A stretch of DNA of 64,000 bases from Paroedura picta (taxonomy: Eukaryota > Chordata > Lepidosauria > Squamata > Gekkonidae): the NCBI RefSeq assembly GCF_049243985.1, contig NC_135382.1:21928990-21992989 (forward strand), in the 5' to 3' direction. Made by a program: the position numbers and the translations under genes. A model generated the notes under the pieces. That model saw nothing but the letters and a program-made list of their open reading frames with translations. It searched no databases and had not been told where the DNA came from. This document shows positions 32,908-43,458 of the stretch, piece by piece; positions within the stretch are counted from its first letter, which is position 1; every line of letters begins with the position of its first letter.

Positions 32908-33338
32908 TTCTAAAGGTAACACTGGGCTGATGTGAATGTTACGGTCCTTACTTTGGTGCACCACTACTTGCAAAGGTACCTCTACACCCACAACCGATTT
33001 AACGCCATGTCAAAACAGACAGCTGTACCAGAGAAAGAGACTGAGAAAACGTCATCTTGTGCCAAATAAGTATGGACATGTTTATTCAGGCCTCAGATGT
33101 TATGGATGAAACTCACATGGATGTTATGGATTGAACACTGTGTACAGTTGAAAGGCCCCTAGTTCTGGTAGGTTCAACCAACAGTAGACTCATTACTGCA
33201 AGCTCCACCCGCACCAGTCTTTGCTTAGTACCAAAATGAAACTGGCTGCCACCTCAAGTCTGCAACGCATTTTACCAGCAACATTTGAAGCTTTGATCTT
33301 CAGGGCACTCTTTCCATGACTGGTCTACTGAGTAATGC

Positions 33339-34677
33339 AAGAACCTAAAAAGGTCAAAATAAGGGAAATGAACTAAAGCCTCTGTAGGGTAGAACACAAT
33401 TAAAAAATTTAGTATTAATATTTATGGAAGTTGAAACCCCAAGGCTTATATAGTAGCATACCCTCAATAAAATCAGTGCATACATGCATACCAATGCCTT
33501 CAATGATCAGACGTGTTCAAGACTCTTCTGGTAAGAACACCTTCTACATTAAATCATTTGTTAATTGCAACACCAAATCTATTTCCTGCCTATGTGAAAA
33601 ATTCTATGCTGGATATACTAGTAGAAGTATTAAAACATGCATATGTGAGCATAGCACCTGCATCAGATTACGAAGAAAAAAAGTCAGACACTGGATTGAC
33701 CTTGGCCTTGGGCATCAAGAGAATCAACTATGCTTCTGGATGTTGGAACAGGTCCAAGCTCCTGCACTTCAGCGGATCAGACACCTCAGAGAAGCCTTCT
33801 AGATTCATAAATTGGAAATTCTTCGGCCATTTGGATTGACTGAAGATATATACTGGCAAAGCGTCCAATAGTGTGGATATTCCCATTTTATAACAGTTCC
33901 TGTGTTTTGTTTTTTCTGGGTACATGTTTTCCTCCCCCAACATACTCTGCCCCCTCTGTATACTGACATTTTTCACCTCCCTCAATTGGAAAAACACCAG
34001 ATTAAATCATTCTGATAACTTGGAGAGGTGTATAAAATAGATTCAGAGGTATAGCAGTCCACCTGCAGCATACTTTGGATGAAGGTGGGCTCCTACATGA
34101 CACTTACTGGATGCTGAAAGCAAGAGGATACTTTTGGCCATTATATTGCTGTATAGCAACATAATTAGCAAATGGGAATTTTAAATAATTGCATAAAATT
34201 TATAGGTGCTTACCTTGACCAGGGCCTGCTTTTGAAACTTTAGAGGCCTCAAATTGTTTTATCTGGCTTTCTGGTCTACAGAACTGACTAGTAAGTAAGA
34301 AGCCAAAAAGTTTTTTTTGAAAAAGTTTCCCTAATTGATTTATATCATGCTAATATAACAGCTTTTCTTCTTTTTTCCTTTCAGAGGTCCAAAGTGTCCT
34401 GGGTATATATAGTATCATTTAATGTAATGGAGCTAACTGTATATAAAATTCCTTGTATTTTATGTCTGACCATTGATAAAGACAGCAGTGCCAAAATGCA
34501 TCTGGTCAGTTAAGGCATTGGTACACACGTATGCACTGATTTTATTGAGGCTATGCTGCTATAAGCCTTGATTTCTTTTTACTTCACCAGTAAATATTAG
34601 TACTAAAACTTAAAATTGTGTTCTACCCTACAGAGGCTTTAGTTCATTTCCTTTATTCTGACATTTTTAGGTTCATG
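33339..34677 (+). mobile_element. Penelope-like retroelement fossil with inverted terminal repeats
   Basis: About 33520-33860 encodes a GIY-YIG-type endonuclease remnant, recognised by the order VNCNTKSISCLCEKFYAGYT, a later CEHST motif and a terminal REAF-like block. Blocks of about 165 bp at both ends (33339-33505 and 34510-34677) are inverted copies sharing GAACCTAAAAA, GGAAATGAACTAAAGCCTCT and CAATAAAATCAGTGCATAC. Terminal repeats in either orientation are known for Penelope-like elements. The element is broken and lacks most of its reverse transcriptase. Confidence 0.7.
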
Positions 34678-35041
34678 ACTTTGGTTTGGGTCAGGATATT
34701 TTCTTTTATGCTTTGGACTACTGTTTGTTTTGCACCCGCACACACTGCAGAGGGGGCTCACATTGAGTCTCCTACATTTCTGCTCAAGCATAATGGGCTT
34801 CACCCATATGTGTCCCATCCAGTGTTGCAAGGAAAGAAGAGTGTTCTGGGTAGTCTCAGAAACCATTGTCACCGGGCTCATTGTAGAAAGTCTGTTTTAG
34901 AAGTGCAGTTGAAAGCAGCGGGGGGGGGGGGTGCGGACTACAAAGTAATGGGCAGGATTATCCATTAATTTTGTGGCGAGTTGTTCTTTTAGGCTTCCCC
35001 TTTTGAAAAACACACACCTGGGCCAGGAATTTGGTCAAACG

Positions 35042-35243
35042 TACAGTATTTGCTGGCGTATAAGACTACTTTTCCCCCCTGAAAAACATGCCTCCGTGGG
35101 GGGGTCGTCCTATATGCCGGGTGCACTTCAGTTGGGATAGACATAGCTGCCCATAGTGGCCCATAGTACTGTAATGTAATGTAACAAACTATATTTTGAG
35201 TGGAAATGTTGGGGGGTCGTCTTATACGCCGGCAAATACGGTA
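35042..35243. mobile_element. MITE with about 27-bp terminal inverted repeats
   Basis: Begins TACAGTATTTGCTGGCGTAT and ends ATACGCCGGCAAATACGGTA. The ends pair at about 24 of 27 positions. No open frame. Confidence 0.8.
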
Positions 35244-35278
35244 TTTTTGGAGGATGGTATTTCCTCCAGCCGTAATCA

Positions 35279-35447
35279 AGTTAGCCCAGTATAGTTTGAT
35301 CAGGTCTCAGAAGCTAAGCCGGGTCAATACTGCCTAGTATTTGGATGGGAGACCACCAGTGGCACTCAGTTGCAAGCCATCTCTGAATGTCTCTTCCTTT
35401 GAAAGCCCTATGGTCTCCATAAGACAAGCTGTGAGTTGGTGGCAGAA
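35279..35447 (+). repeat. 5S-rRNA-derived SINE (5S-Sauria type)
   Basis: The head AGAAGCTAAGCCGGGTC ... TTTGGATGGGAGACCACCAG is the internal promoter region of 5S rRNA. It is followed by the SINE body and a Bov-B-like tail (CCATAAGACAAGCTGTGAG). It is a SINE and not a 5S gene, because the flanking 5S halves are missing. Confidence 0.85.
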
Positions 35448-35641
35448 CAATGAATTTTCCCCAGAGTTAATAGTGTTGAAATTTTTAAGGTCTATGATAT
35501 TTTTAGGCAGTTTTGGTTTTGGTTTTTGCTTCACCTACATTCGGCATTGTTTCTTGATGGCCTCCTGTTTCCTCTAAATCATGGAAATCCAGTTTACTGG
35601 ATCCTATAATTTAGGAAATCCATGTTACTGAATCTATTATA

Positions 35642-38506
35642 TTGTTTTTCTTTCGTTTGCCTCTAAGTGACACTAGGGTGGAGGCAAAGGTAAACAACCC
35701 GCCTCTGACACTGGTGCTGTGCAATGCCAGGTCAATAAACAACAAAACCTCTACGCTGCAAAACTACTTTGTAGAGCAAAGAGCGGACCTGGCGTGCTTG
35801 ACAGAAACCTGGACCAGGGAAGGGGAGACAGTTGCCCTCAAAGACCTAGCCCCTGCTGGGTTCTCTGTCCTCCACCAGTCCCGGACAGCGGGGCAGGGAG
35901 GAGGGGTGGCAATCCTAACCCAAGAGGCTTTCTCCTTTAGAGCCCTCCCTGCGCCGTCAATACCAGGCATTGAATGTGTTGGCCTTGGATGGGGATCAAC
36001 CGAGAGCGTGGCCATCTGGTTAGTATACCGCGCGCCCACTGCACCACCAGATGCCCTGCCTGCCCTGCTAGAGGCGGTGGCGGCCTGGACGCTACAGTTC
36101 TCCAGTCTACTAGTCCTGGGGGACTTTAACGTCCATGCTGAGCTACTGTCCTCTAGAACTGGACAGGACCTAGTGTCAACCATGGCAACACTGGGGCTCT
36201 CGCAATTTGTTGTTGGCCCCACCCATCAAGCAGGCCACACCCTGGACCTTATTTTCGGCGTAGGTTTGGATGTGGATCTGGTCACAACAACAGCCGTGCC
36301 ATGGTCAGACCACTATGCTCTAAAGGCTCGGCTAAGGCTTCCACCACCTCCTCAGTTGGGCGCCGAGCAAATTTTAGCTCGCCCGCGGAGACTTATGGAT
36401 CCAATAGGATTCCTGAATGCTCTGCGGGAACCAACGCCTCCCGGCACTTCTCTCAATGGCCTGGTCAGTGACTGGCATGACAGACTGCTGACTGCCATTG
36501 ATGAGATAGCTCCCCGACGCCCTCTCCGGCTCCGTCTCAAGCGAGCTCCCTGGTACACCGAGGAGCTTCGCGACAAGAAACGGGAACTGAGACGGCTAGA
36601 GCGAGTTTGGAGGAAGACTCGTGACGAAGCCTCGAGAACATCTTATAGAATGCAGATGAAAGCCTATGAGATGGCGGTGAAGTCAGTAAAACGCAATTTT
36701 TACTCGGCTACCATCGCATCTGCAGACTCACGCCCAGCTCAATTGTTTAAGGTAGTTCGATCCCTCACTGCCCTGATTGAAGGGCAACAAAACAGTAGCC
36801 AATTGGACATCAGCTGTGAGGCATTTGCGAGCCATTTTGCAGACAAAATCTCGACACTCCGCCACGACCTCCCTCCAACCTTAGATATAAAAAGTGAACT
36901 AGAGGCCCCTTGGCCGTCTTTGGAGAAAACTATGAGTAACTTCAGACGACTCACGCTGGCCGAAGTGGACAGGATACTAGCGACAACAAGACCAACTACA
37001 TGCCCACTAGACCCTTGCCCATCCTGGCTCTTAAAAACAGCCGGCATAAGAATAAAGGGCCCCCTCCGGGAGATAATCAACCTATCTCTCACAACAGGAG
37101 AATTCCCGGAGGGTTTGAAAGAGGCCGTGGTACGTCCACTGTTGAAAAAAACATCTCTAAATCCACAAGAGCCTAACAACTACAGGCCCGTCTCGCACCT
37201 AGCATTTCTGGGCAAGACGATAGAAAGGGCAGTCGCAAACCAACTGACGGAGTACCTGGAAGAAGCTTCGGTCCTAGACCCATCCCAGTCTGGCTTCCGG
37301 CCTGGCCATGGGGTAGAGACAACGCTAGTCGCCCTGACGGACGACCTCCGTCGCCAGTTGGACCGAGGCGGGTCGGCACTGCTGATATTATTAGACCTCT
37401 CAGCGGCGTTCGACACAGTCGATCACGAGCTTCTAGCTCGCCGCCTCATCGATGCTGGAATACAAGGGACAGCCCTTCAATGGCTGATCTCCTTCCTTCA
37501 GGATCGTGGACAGAGGGTTGCAATAGGAGAGAAAACATCAGACCGCCGGCAACTTACTTGTGGAGTCCCACAAGGACCGGTCCTCTCTCCTATCCTATTT
37601 AACATCTTCATGCGCCCTCTCGCACAACTGGTACGGAAGTTTGGGCTGGGTTGCCACCAATATGCAGATGACACCCAGCTCTTCCTCCTGATGGATGGCC
37701 GCCCTGACTCTCCCCCAGAAGCATTAGCCAGCTGCCTGGAAGCAGTGACGAGATGGCTCAAGCAGAGTCGTCTGAAGCTCAATCCTTCAAAGACGGAGGT
37801 CCTGTGGCTGGGTAGGAAGGGGCCATGTGAGGAAGCGCGCCTGCCTACCCTGGATGGCGTGCAGCTCTCTACGGCTTACTCCGCCAGGAACCTAGGCGTG
37901 ATTCTGGACGCCTCCCTCACAATGGAGGCCCAGATCACAAAGGTAGCGCGGCTGGCATTTTACCATCTCCGCCAAGCCAAACTACTAGCGCCCTACCTGG
38001 CCCCGGAACATCTAGCCACAGTGATCCATGCGACGGTCACCTCTAGACTGGACTTTTGTAACTCGCTCTACGCAGGCCTGCCCTCAGCCCTGACCCGGAA
38101 ACTACAACTGGTTCAAAATGCAGCAGCCAGGATCCTCACAGCAACACCGTGGAGGTCTCATATCCGGCCTATTCTCCACCAGCTGCAATGGTTACCAGTT
38201 GAATTCCGGATCAGACTAAAGGTTCTGGTTATTACCTTCAAGGCCATACGCGGTCAGGGCCCAGTGTACCTGAGGGACCGCCTCCCCGCCTATGCCCCCA
38301 AAAGAGCTCTGCGCTCTACTACCACCAACCAGCTAAGGATCCCTGGCCCTAAAGAAGTCCGTCTGGTCTCGACCAGGGCCAGAGCATTCTCTGTTCTGGC
38401 CCCTACCTGGTGGAACGAGCTCCCAGAAGAGATCAGGGCCCTGACGGAGCTTAAACAGTTCCGCAGGGCCTGCAAAAAGGAGCTCCTCCACCAGGCATTT
38501 GGCTGA
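35642..38506 (+). CDS. L2-type ORF2 protein: AP endonuclease and reverse transcriptase
   Basis: 954 codons are open from TTG 35642 to TGA 38506. No in-frame ATG precedes the endonuclease, so the true start is lost or lies upstream. The apurinic endonuclease motifs are NARSINNK (from residue 28), LTETW, GGGVAIL, GDFN (160-163) and SDHYAL (from 222). Reverse-transcriptase motifs follow: NNYRPVSHLAFLGK, QSGFRPGHG, LLDLSAAFDTVDH (from about 582), CGVPQGPVLSP and the catalytic YADDTQL (674-680). LGVILDASL and a C-terminal WNELPEEIR block end it. The catalytic aspartates are present. In function it would nick target DNA and copy its own RNA there. Confidence 0.9.
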   Translation: MFFFRLPLSDTRVEAKVNNPPLTLVLCNARSINNKTSTLQNYFVEQRADLACLTETWTREGETVALKDLAPAGFSVLHQSRTAGQGGGVAILTQEAFSFRALPAPSIPGIECVGLGWGSTESVAIWLVYRAPTAPPDALPALLEAVAAWTLQFSSLLVLGDFNVHAELLSSRTGQDLVSTMATLGLSQFVVGPTHQAGHTLDLIFGVGLDVDLVTTTAVPWSDHYALKARLRLPPPPQLGAEQILARPRRLMDPIGFLNALREPTPPGTSLNGLVSDWHDRLLTAIDEIAPRRPLRLRLKRAPWYTEELRDKKRELRRLERVWRKTRDEASRTSYRMQMKAYEMAVKSVKRNFYSATIASADSRPAQLFKVVRSLTALIEGQQNSSQLDISCEAFASHFADKISTLRHDLPPTLDIKSELEAPWPSLEKTMSNFRRLTLAEVDRILATTRPTTCPLDPCPSWLLKTAGIRIKGPLREIINLSLTTGEFPEGLKEAVVRPLLKKTSLNPQEPNNYRPVSHLAFLGKTIERAVANQLTEYLEEASVLDPSQSGFRPGHGVETTLVALTDDLRRQLDRGGSALLILLDLSAAFDTVDHELLARRLIDAGIQGTALQWLISFLQDRGQRVAIGEKTSDRRQLTCGVPQGPVLSPILFNIFMRPLAQLVRKFGLGCHQYADDTQLFLLMDGRPDSPPEALASCLEAVTRWLKQSRLKLNPSKTEVLWLGRKGPCEEARLPTLDGVQLSTAYSARNLGVILDASLTMEAQITKVARLAFYHLRQAKLLAPYLAPEHLATVIHATVTSRLDFCNSLYAGLPSALTRKLQLVQNAAARILTATPWRSHIRPILHQLQWLPVEFRIRLKVLVITFKAIRGQGPVYLRDRLPAYAPKRALRSTTTNQLRIPGPKEVRLVSTRARAFSVLAPTWWNELPEEIRALTELKQFRRACKKELLHQAFG

Positions 38507-38803
38507 GACCAGACATAATCAACAGCGACCAAGGGCCCCTGCTCCCCCCCCACCCCCCCCCTCAGAATTCAATAAATAAACCACCCCCCTCAGAATCCCA
38601 TCAATAAGCCCTGGACCTGTTTGTAGTACTATATTGTTATACCGTTATATTGTGCTGTTATTTTGGTTACAATTATTAATTATCAGTTATACATGTTACA
38701 GACTGTTTTATGTATTGTTCTCTGTTATGATGTAAACCGCCCTGAGCCTCCGGGGAGGGCGGTATATAAGTATGATAAATAAATAAATAAATAAATAAAA
38801 ATA
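35642..38803 (+). mobile_element. L2-type LINE with intact ORF2
   Basis: This is a non-LTR retrotransposon of the L2/CR1 group, 3.16 kb. It has an uninterrupted endonuclease/reverse-transcriptase frame, then a 3' UTR with a GC hairpin (ACCGCCCTGAGCC / GGGGAGGGCGGT) and an (AAATA/AAAT)n tail to about 38803. The 5' end starts right at the endonuclease domain, so the copy seems 5'-truncated. No target duplication was visible. The open frame and sharp motifs contrast with the decayed relatives at 22000 and 28560-29430, so this insertion is young. Confidence 0.92.
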
Positions 38804-39134
38804 AGTGTACAATCCAGCTTTACTGCAGTATTCTTAATTTTGTAATCTGCCTATAGTCTCAACAAGAAAGGCAGATGATAAATGCAGTGAATAAAAGGCA
38901 GACTACCCCACCCCCAGCACTACAATATGTTCCACTGTCGTGAGTTATAATAGTTCCCAGAAGAGTAGGGCATCATTTTCCCAGAAACCTCCTGAAGCTG
39001 ATAAACACACAAATGCCCACCACAAATTAACAAACATCCCCAAACGACAGCTTCAATTTCAGGCACATTCAGAAGGGCCATTACAGAGGGTAGTTGACGG
39101 AGATCCCTTAGGTGATGGAGAGACAAGCAAACAA

Positions 39135-42100
39135 GTAAAAACCTGCAGCCTCTTTTTTTTTAATTAAATTCTCCCATTTCATCTGTACAGAAAAAATGCA
39201 CATTATGTTCAGATTTTCAGTTGACAATTCAAAAATTACACAGCATGGACATGTAAAAACAAGAACGGCCAAGAGTATTATACATAGAAAGGGAAAACAA
39301 TTTACAAAAAAAAATATTGTTAATGTTATGTTGTTGTTTTTTAAGGAGTAAAGTCAGCCAATGTTTTCTGTATGATCTACTACTGACTCTTCCCATAGGG
39401 CTTGTTTTGCAAGCTGAAGGAGGGGCATCGAATTGAACCCCTAGATACCATCCTGAGGCTGACCGGTGCGTTACAGGCCCCTTTCCTCAAACACAAGAAT
39501 GTCAGTGTAGGCCACAACTGTTTCCCATCAGCAGCCCCCTCAATTATGAGCTCCAAAAAAAACCTGTAACTGAAGGGGAAACACACCCTGCCCTGCTATG
39601 TGTGCACAGGAGACACTTTGACCAACTGGGGGCCCCCACCAGATAGATGCATTTGCCAATGTTAAGTATGAAGTGTGTGGAATTCACACACAGAACCACC
39701 GACAGAAGCTGCTGATTTCCCTGCTGGTTGTGGCTGGTCTCAACAGTCTAGCAGGAGAAACATGAGTGGCAGAGCAGAGATCAGTCTGAATGGGGCTGGT
39801 AGTATTCTACCTAAAGATAATTTCAATCCCTCCCTTTCCGTCTGGTGATAGACATACTCCAGAAGAATTCTTAACGTATGCACGGAAGCCAGCTAGGCCC
39901 CCACTTTGCACAAAGAGAAACAACATGTCTCAGCTTTGTGTCTACACAGTCAGCTGTTGTATGTTGCTTTATTTTTTTGAGAAACACTCAAGGCAAGCTG
40001 CTTCTAAGTTCTGCTGATGTTGTGTTTATTCAAAGGAAGGCATGCTTACCAAGACAGCCTTTATGCAAAAATTCTGCAGAAACTCATGACTTCTCATGCC
40101 TCTGTCTATCAGTGCCTGGTCCCCTCGTTTCCAAGGATTTTCCCCATCCACAGGGTTCATTCCTTAGGATACGAGCTTCTTTTCCTCTGAAAGGCCAGCA
40201 CGGCAGCTGTAGCTATTAATATAATACCACAAAGGCCAATGTGTTACAGATGGAAAGCCCTAAAGGATTTTTTTTAAAGAAAGCAAGCAGACTGTTTCTC
40301 CCAAGCACTTTGGCTAAGCAGGATGGAATGCAGCCTCTTCCCACCTTCCCTCAAACACCAGGATTTCTCCGTCCTGCACCCCCTTGGTGAAACAAAATGC
40401 AATGCCTGTGATGCCATGCATCTGTAAAACTGAATTCTCATTCCATAAGCCTTGGGGCAAGGGGGAATACTTAGCTCTTGGAAGGGTCAGCCCTCTGCCT
40501 TCTGTGCTGACAAGGAATGTTTGAGGAATAAGCATGAGGCCCTGAACGGCACAGAGGCTTCATGGGAGCTGAGACTTCAGGAATTACATCCCTGAGGCCT
40601 ACTTTACTTCAACTGAAAGAGCCCCTTTGTATCTCTGTAAAATGAGGCACATGGAGTGTACTGGCTTCCTATATTGACTAAGGGGTTCTACCTCTTTTCA
40701 GGCACGGGCCAGCTCAAACAAGCCCACCCACACAGTTCACACAACCACAGACCTGCCTCCTCTTGGCCTTTTGTTCTTCAGAATGGTTACTGCCATGACA
40801 AAAGCTGAAATGAAGCAAAGTGGATCAGGAAATAAACACTGCTGCAGCTTCTAAGCAGCATTTGCTCTATTCTGCTGACGGAACACTCTAGCCGGGGCCG
40901 AGGATAGGGTGGGGAAGGCAGCCGTGGCTGCCCAAAACCACAGGAGAATCTTTCTTGTGTGTTATGCTTTAGGACACTTGACTGGTGAATATGGGGCCTA
41001 GTCACCCTTAGAAGCCTCAAGACCAGTGAAAGGCCCTCTCCCATATCTTGGAATGAATGAATTCTGCCCACGTCTATTCTTCAGCTCCTGCCATGCACGC
41101 AAGAACTCCAACAACCCTGCCATTTATCTTCTACATTCTCTCTCTCATTCAGGCTTTTCAAGTTAAGAGCCGTCGCTGACCTTCCGCACAACCCCATCCC
41201 CAACTCTGGATGGTAAAGAGGTGCAACCATGTTTGTTGCTACAATTAGAGTCCCAGAAACTCAAGGCTGATATCTCAGGAGAAGATTCTCAATCCAGGCA
41301 GCTGACAGATCACCAGAACATTAACTTTTCTTTCTTGGGAGACTAGAGACTTTGGAAAGCACTAACTGGGGAGCCATGGCACATACCCCCTTTTCCAGTC
41401 CCACCTCCCAGAGGATCAATGACTCCAGAAGTAGGAGGGTAGAGGTGAACATCCATCCAGTGGCTGTGGCCCATGAAAGCTCATGAAAGCCTTCAGCATT
41501 TACACGAGAGGGGCAGGTCCAGTGAACCTGCTTCCCCAATCAATCCCCTTGAATCTGGAGGCCTGAAACAGTGAGTGGTCATCAGAAAACCTGCACCAGC
41601 TTTCCCCCCTAGAGTAGACATTGCATTGTTCTCTCTGGCAGGATGGGGAAGAAAAGCTTTGCTAAAAAGGCTTAAATCCCCTTTCCCCACAGCATTTCAA
41701 GGGGAAGCGGAGGGGGGGGGGGAATTCACAGTATTGGTTATGCTTGTCAAGTCTATCCACACCGTGATGTGGTAAAGTTAGGCCCCTCTGCTTTTGTAGA
41801 ACGACGTTTCCCTAGCTATGGGGGGGACGGGACCACTGATCCTGCACACAACTGCCTGCCAGAGGCAGACAGCTCAAGCCACCGTTTAACATTCCACCAT
41901 ATACACAGGCTACCCTACATCTCGCAGATTAATAGATACCCCTATTGTATGTACCCTAAAGGTCTGTGCAACTGCTGCCATGCTTCATCTTCATGTTCTT
42001 CCCCACTTAATAGGCTACCAGTGACACTCACCACCTATGGAGGGGGGTATAGAAAGCTACTGGGAGCCTTGCTTCAAGCGACTCCACTTCTTCCTTTCAG

Positions 42101-43290
42101 ACGAGCAAGCGTATAGCCCTATCTATCCTCCCTAGACCTGTGTGCCTCTCCTCCTGCTGCTGATTTTACTTAATATTCTTTGCTACCTCTCATGACACTG
42201 AGGATCCCTTTGGCTGCACTCTGAAGAGCAGGAAAACCTCACCCTGCAGTTGTTAATATTGTTCCTGAACCATGGCAGGATCAGTGAAGGACAACACTGT
42301 CCTGCAAACAGCCACACTGGGATGGCAGGAGGTACACAGTGTTCCCCAGATGTGGCCCACCCTATTAGATACTCCCCAGAATGTCAAAACCTTTCTGTTT
42401 TTCCTTCTGGGAATGCTCACACTCTTACCCAACTGCACGCACTACCCCAAGGCTTATCCAACGGCTTGTTTTAGGGTGCGATGGAGTTTCACAAGGGGTA
42501 TCTTCAAGACTACTGGAGTTACTTAACTCTGATCAATACATATTTAAAAAAAAATTTAGCCCAAAGATGAGGAAATTATGAAAGGCATTGCCTTTTGGCA
42601 AAAATTGCAAGGGGGAAGGGAGCGATAAAAAAAAAGGAAAACAAATGCAACAGAACAAAGAAACAAAAGCAGAAGATCAGTAGAGATGACAGACCTCTGG
42701 AGACAACTTTGTTGATTCTGCACTGGAGGTGCTTGATCTAAAGCGAACCAGATGTCCAAAGCAAGGCCAGCTGTGAGCGGTGGGTGATGCTCCTTCTCCT
42801 TTCAGTCCTCCTGCGAAGCCACGGAGCACAAACACTTTCCCCCACCAGGACCCACCACTAAACACTATGCCTGTAACAGATTTGTTTGTTTTTTTAAATT
42901 TTAACTTTAAAAACCTTTTGAGCTGCAGGTTGCGTCAGTCTGGTTTGGAGTGTGAGGGCAGTTCCAACGGTAAGAGAGAGAAAGAGAGAGAGAGCGAGAG
43001 AGGAAGAAAAGAAAGAGACTTGTCTACAGGCAGGCAAACAACAGTCGCTAATGATGGGTAAACGAAGCTGCTGGCTGGGCCGTCGCGGCCGCACGTGCCA
43101 ACTCGTTCCGAGGTTGGAGATGCCGTGGACGAGATGGGAAAACTCAGCTGACACGTGCCGCTTGTTCTAATTCGCTTGTTCTCTCTGAAGAGGGGTGAGG
43201 TGGGTTGGGAGACTATACAAAGGAGGGCTGTACAAACCGGGCACCGGGCAGGCCTGCCTTCCTTCCTCCCTTTTGCTACCAAGGCAGACT
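39135..43290 (-). other. GLG1: Probable long 3' UTR of GLG1
   Basis: It follows the GLG1 stop codon and has no recognisable SINE or LINE for 4.1 kb, unlike every intron and intergenic stretch nearby. AATAAA signals on the minus strand at 40025-40030 and 39968-39973 and ATTAAA at 39159-39164 could give alternative ends. A long 3' UTR is also known for mammalian GLG1. Confidence 0.6.
39159..39164 (-). terminator. GLG1: Candidate distal poly(A) signal ATTAAA of GLG1
   Basis: Reverse-strand TTTAATTAAAAAAAAA contains ATTAAA. SINE/LINE-rich intergenic DNA begins soon after it. Confidence 0.5.
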
Positions 43291-43458
43291 CTACCTGTCC
43301 TTCAGTTCTCGTGTCACTCGCTTAGTGATGCGCCCACACATCAGACCCACCAGGAAAAGGATGCAGATGCCCACGCTGATGACTGATAGAATGTAGTTTT
43401 TCGAGGGAGAGGTCAACACCTGCATGGCGAGGTCAGAAAAGCCTTCCGCTGGGGCAAC
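43291..43458 (-). CDS. GLG1: GLG1 terminal coding exon, membrane span and tail
   Basis: [20 protein letters not shown], the span, then RELKDR and TAG. The last codons read GACAG/GTAGAG, so the stop overlaps a potential splice donor. Mammals use such a donor to add a longer tail. Confidence 0.97.
   Translation of the reverse strand, partial: VAPAEGFSDLAMQVLTSPSKNYILSVISVGICILFLVGLMCGRITKRVTRELKDR

Noticed and set aside
33339-34677. Reading the inverted repeats as retroviral LTRs
   Set aside because: The repeats are inverted, no capsid- or envelope-type sequence was seen, and the coding remnant is GIY-YIG-like as in Penelope elements.
35285-35370. Possible 5S rRNA gene
   Set aside because: Only the internal-promoter half is present and it continues into a SINE body with a Bov-B-like tail.
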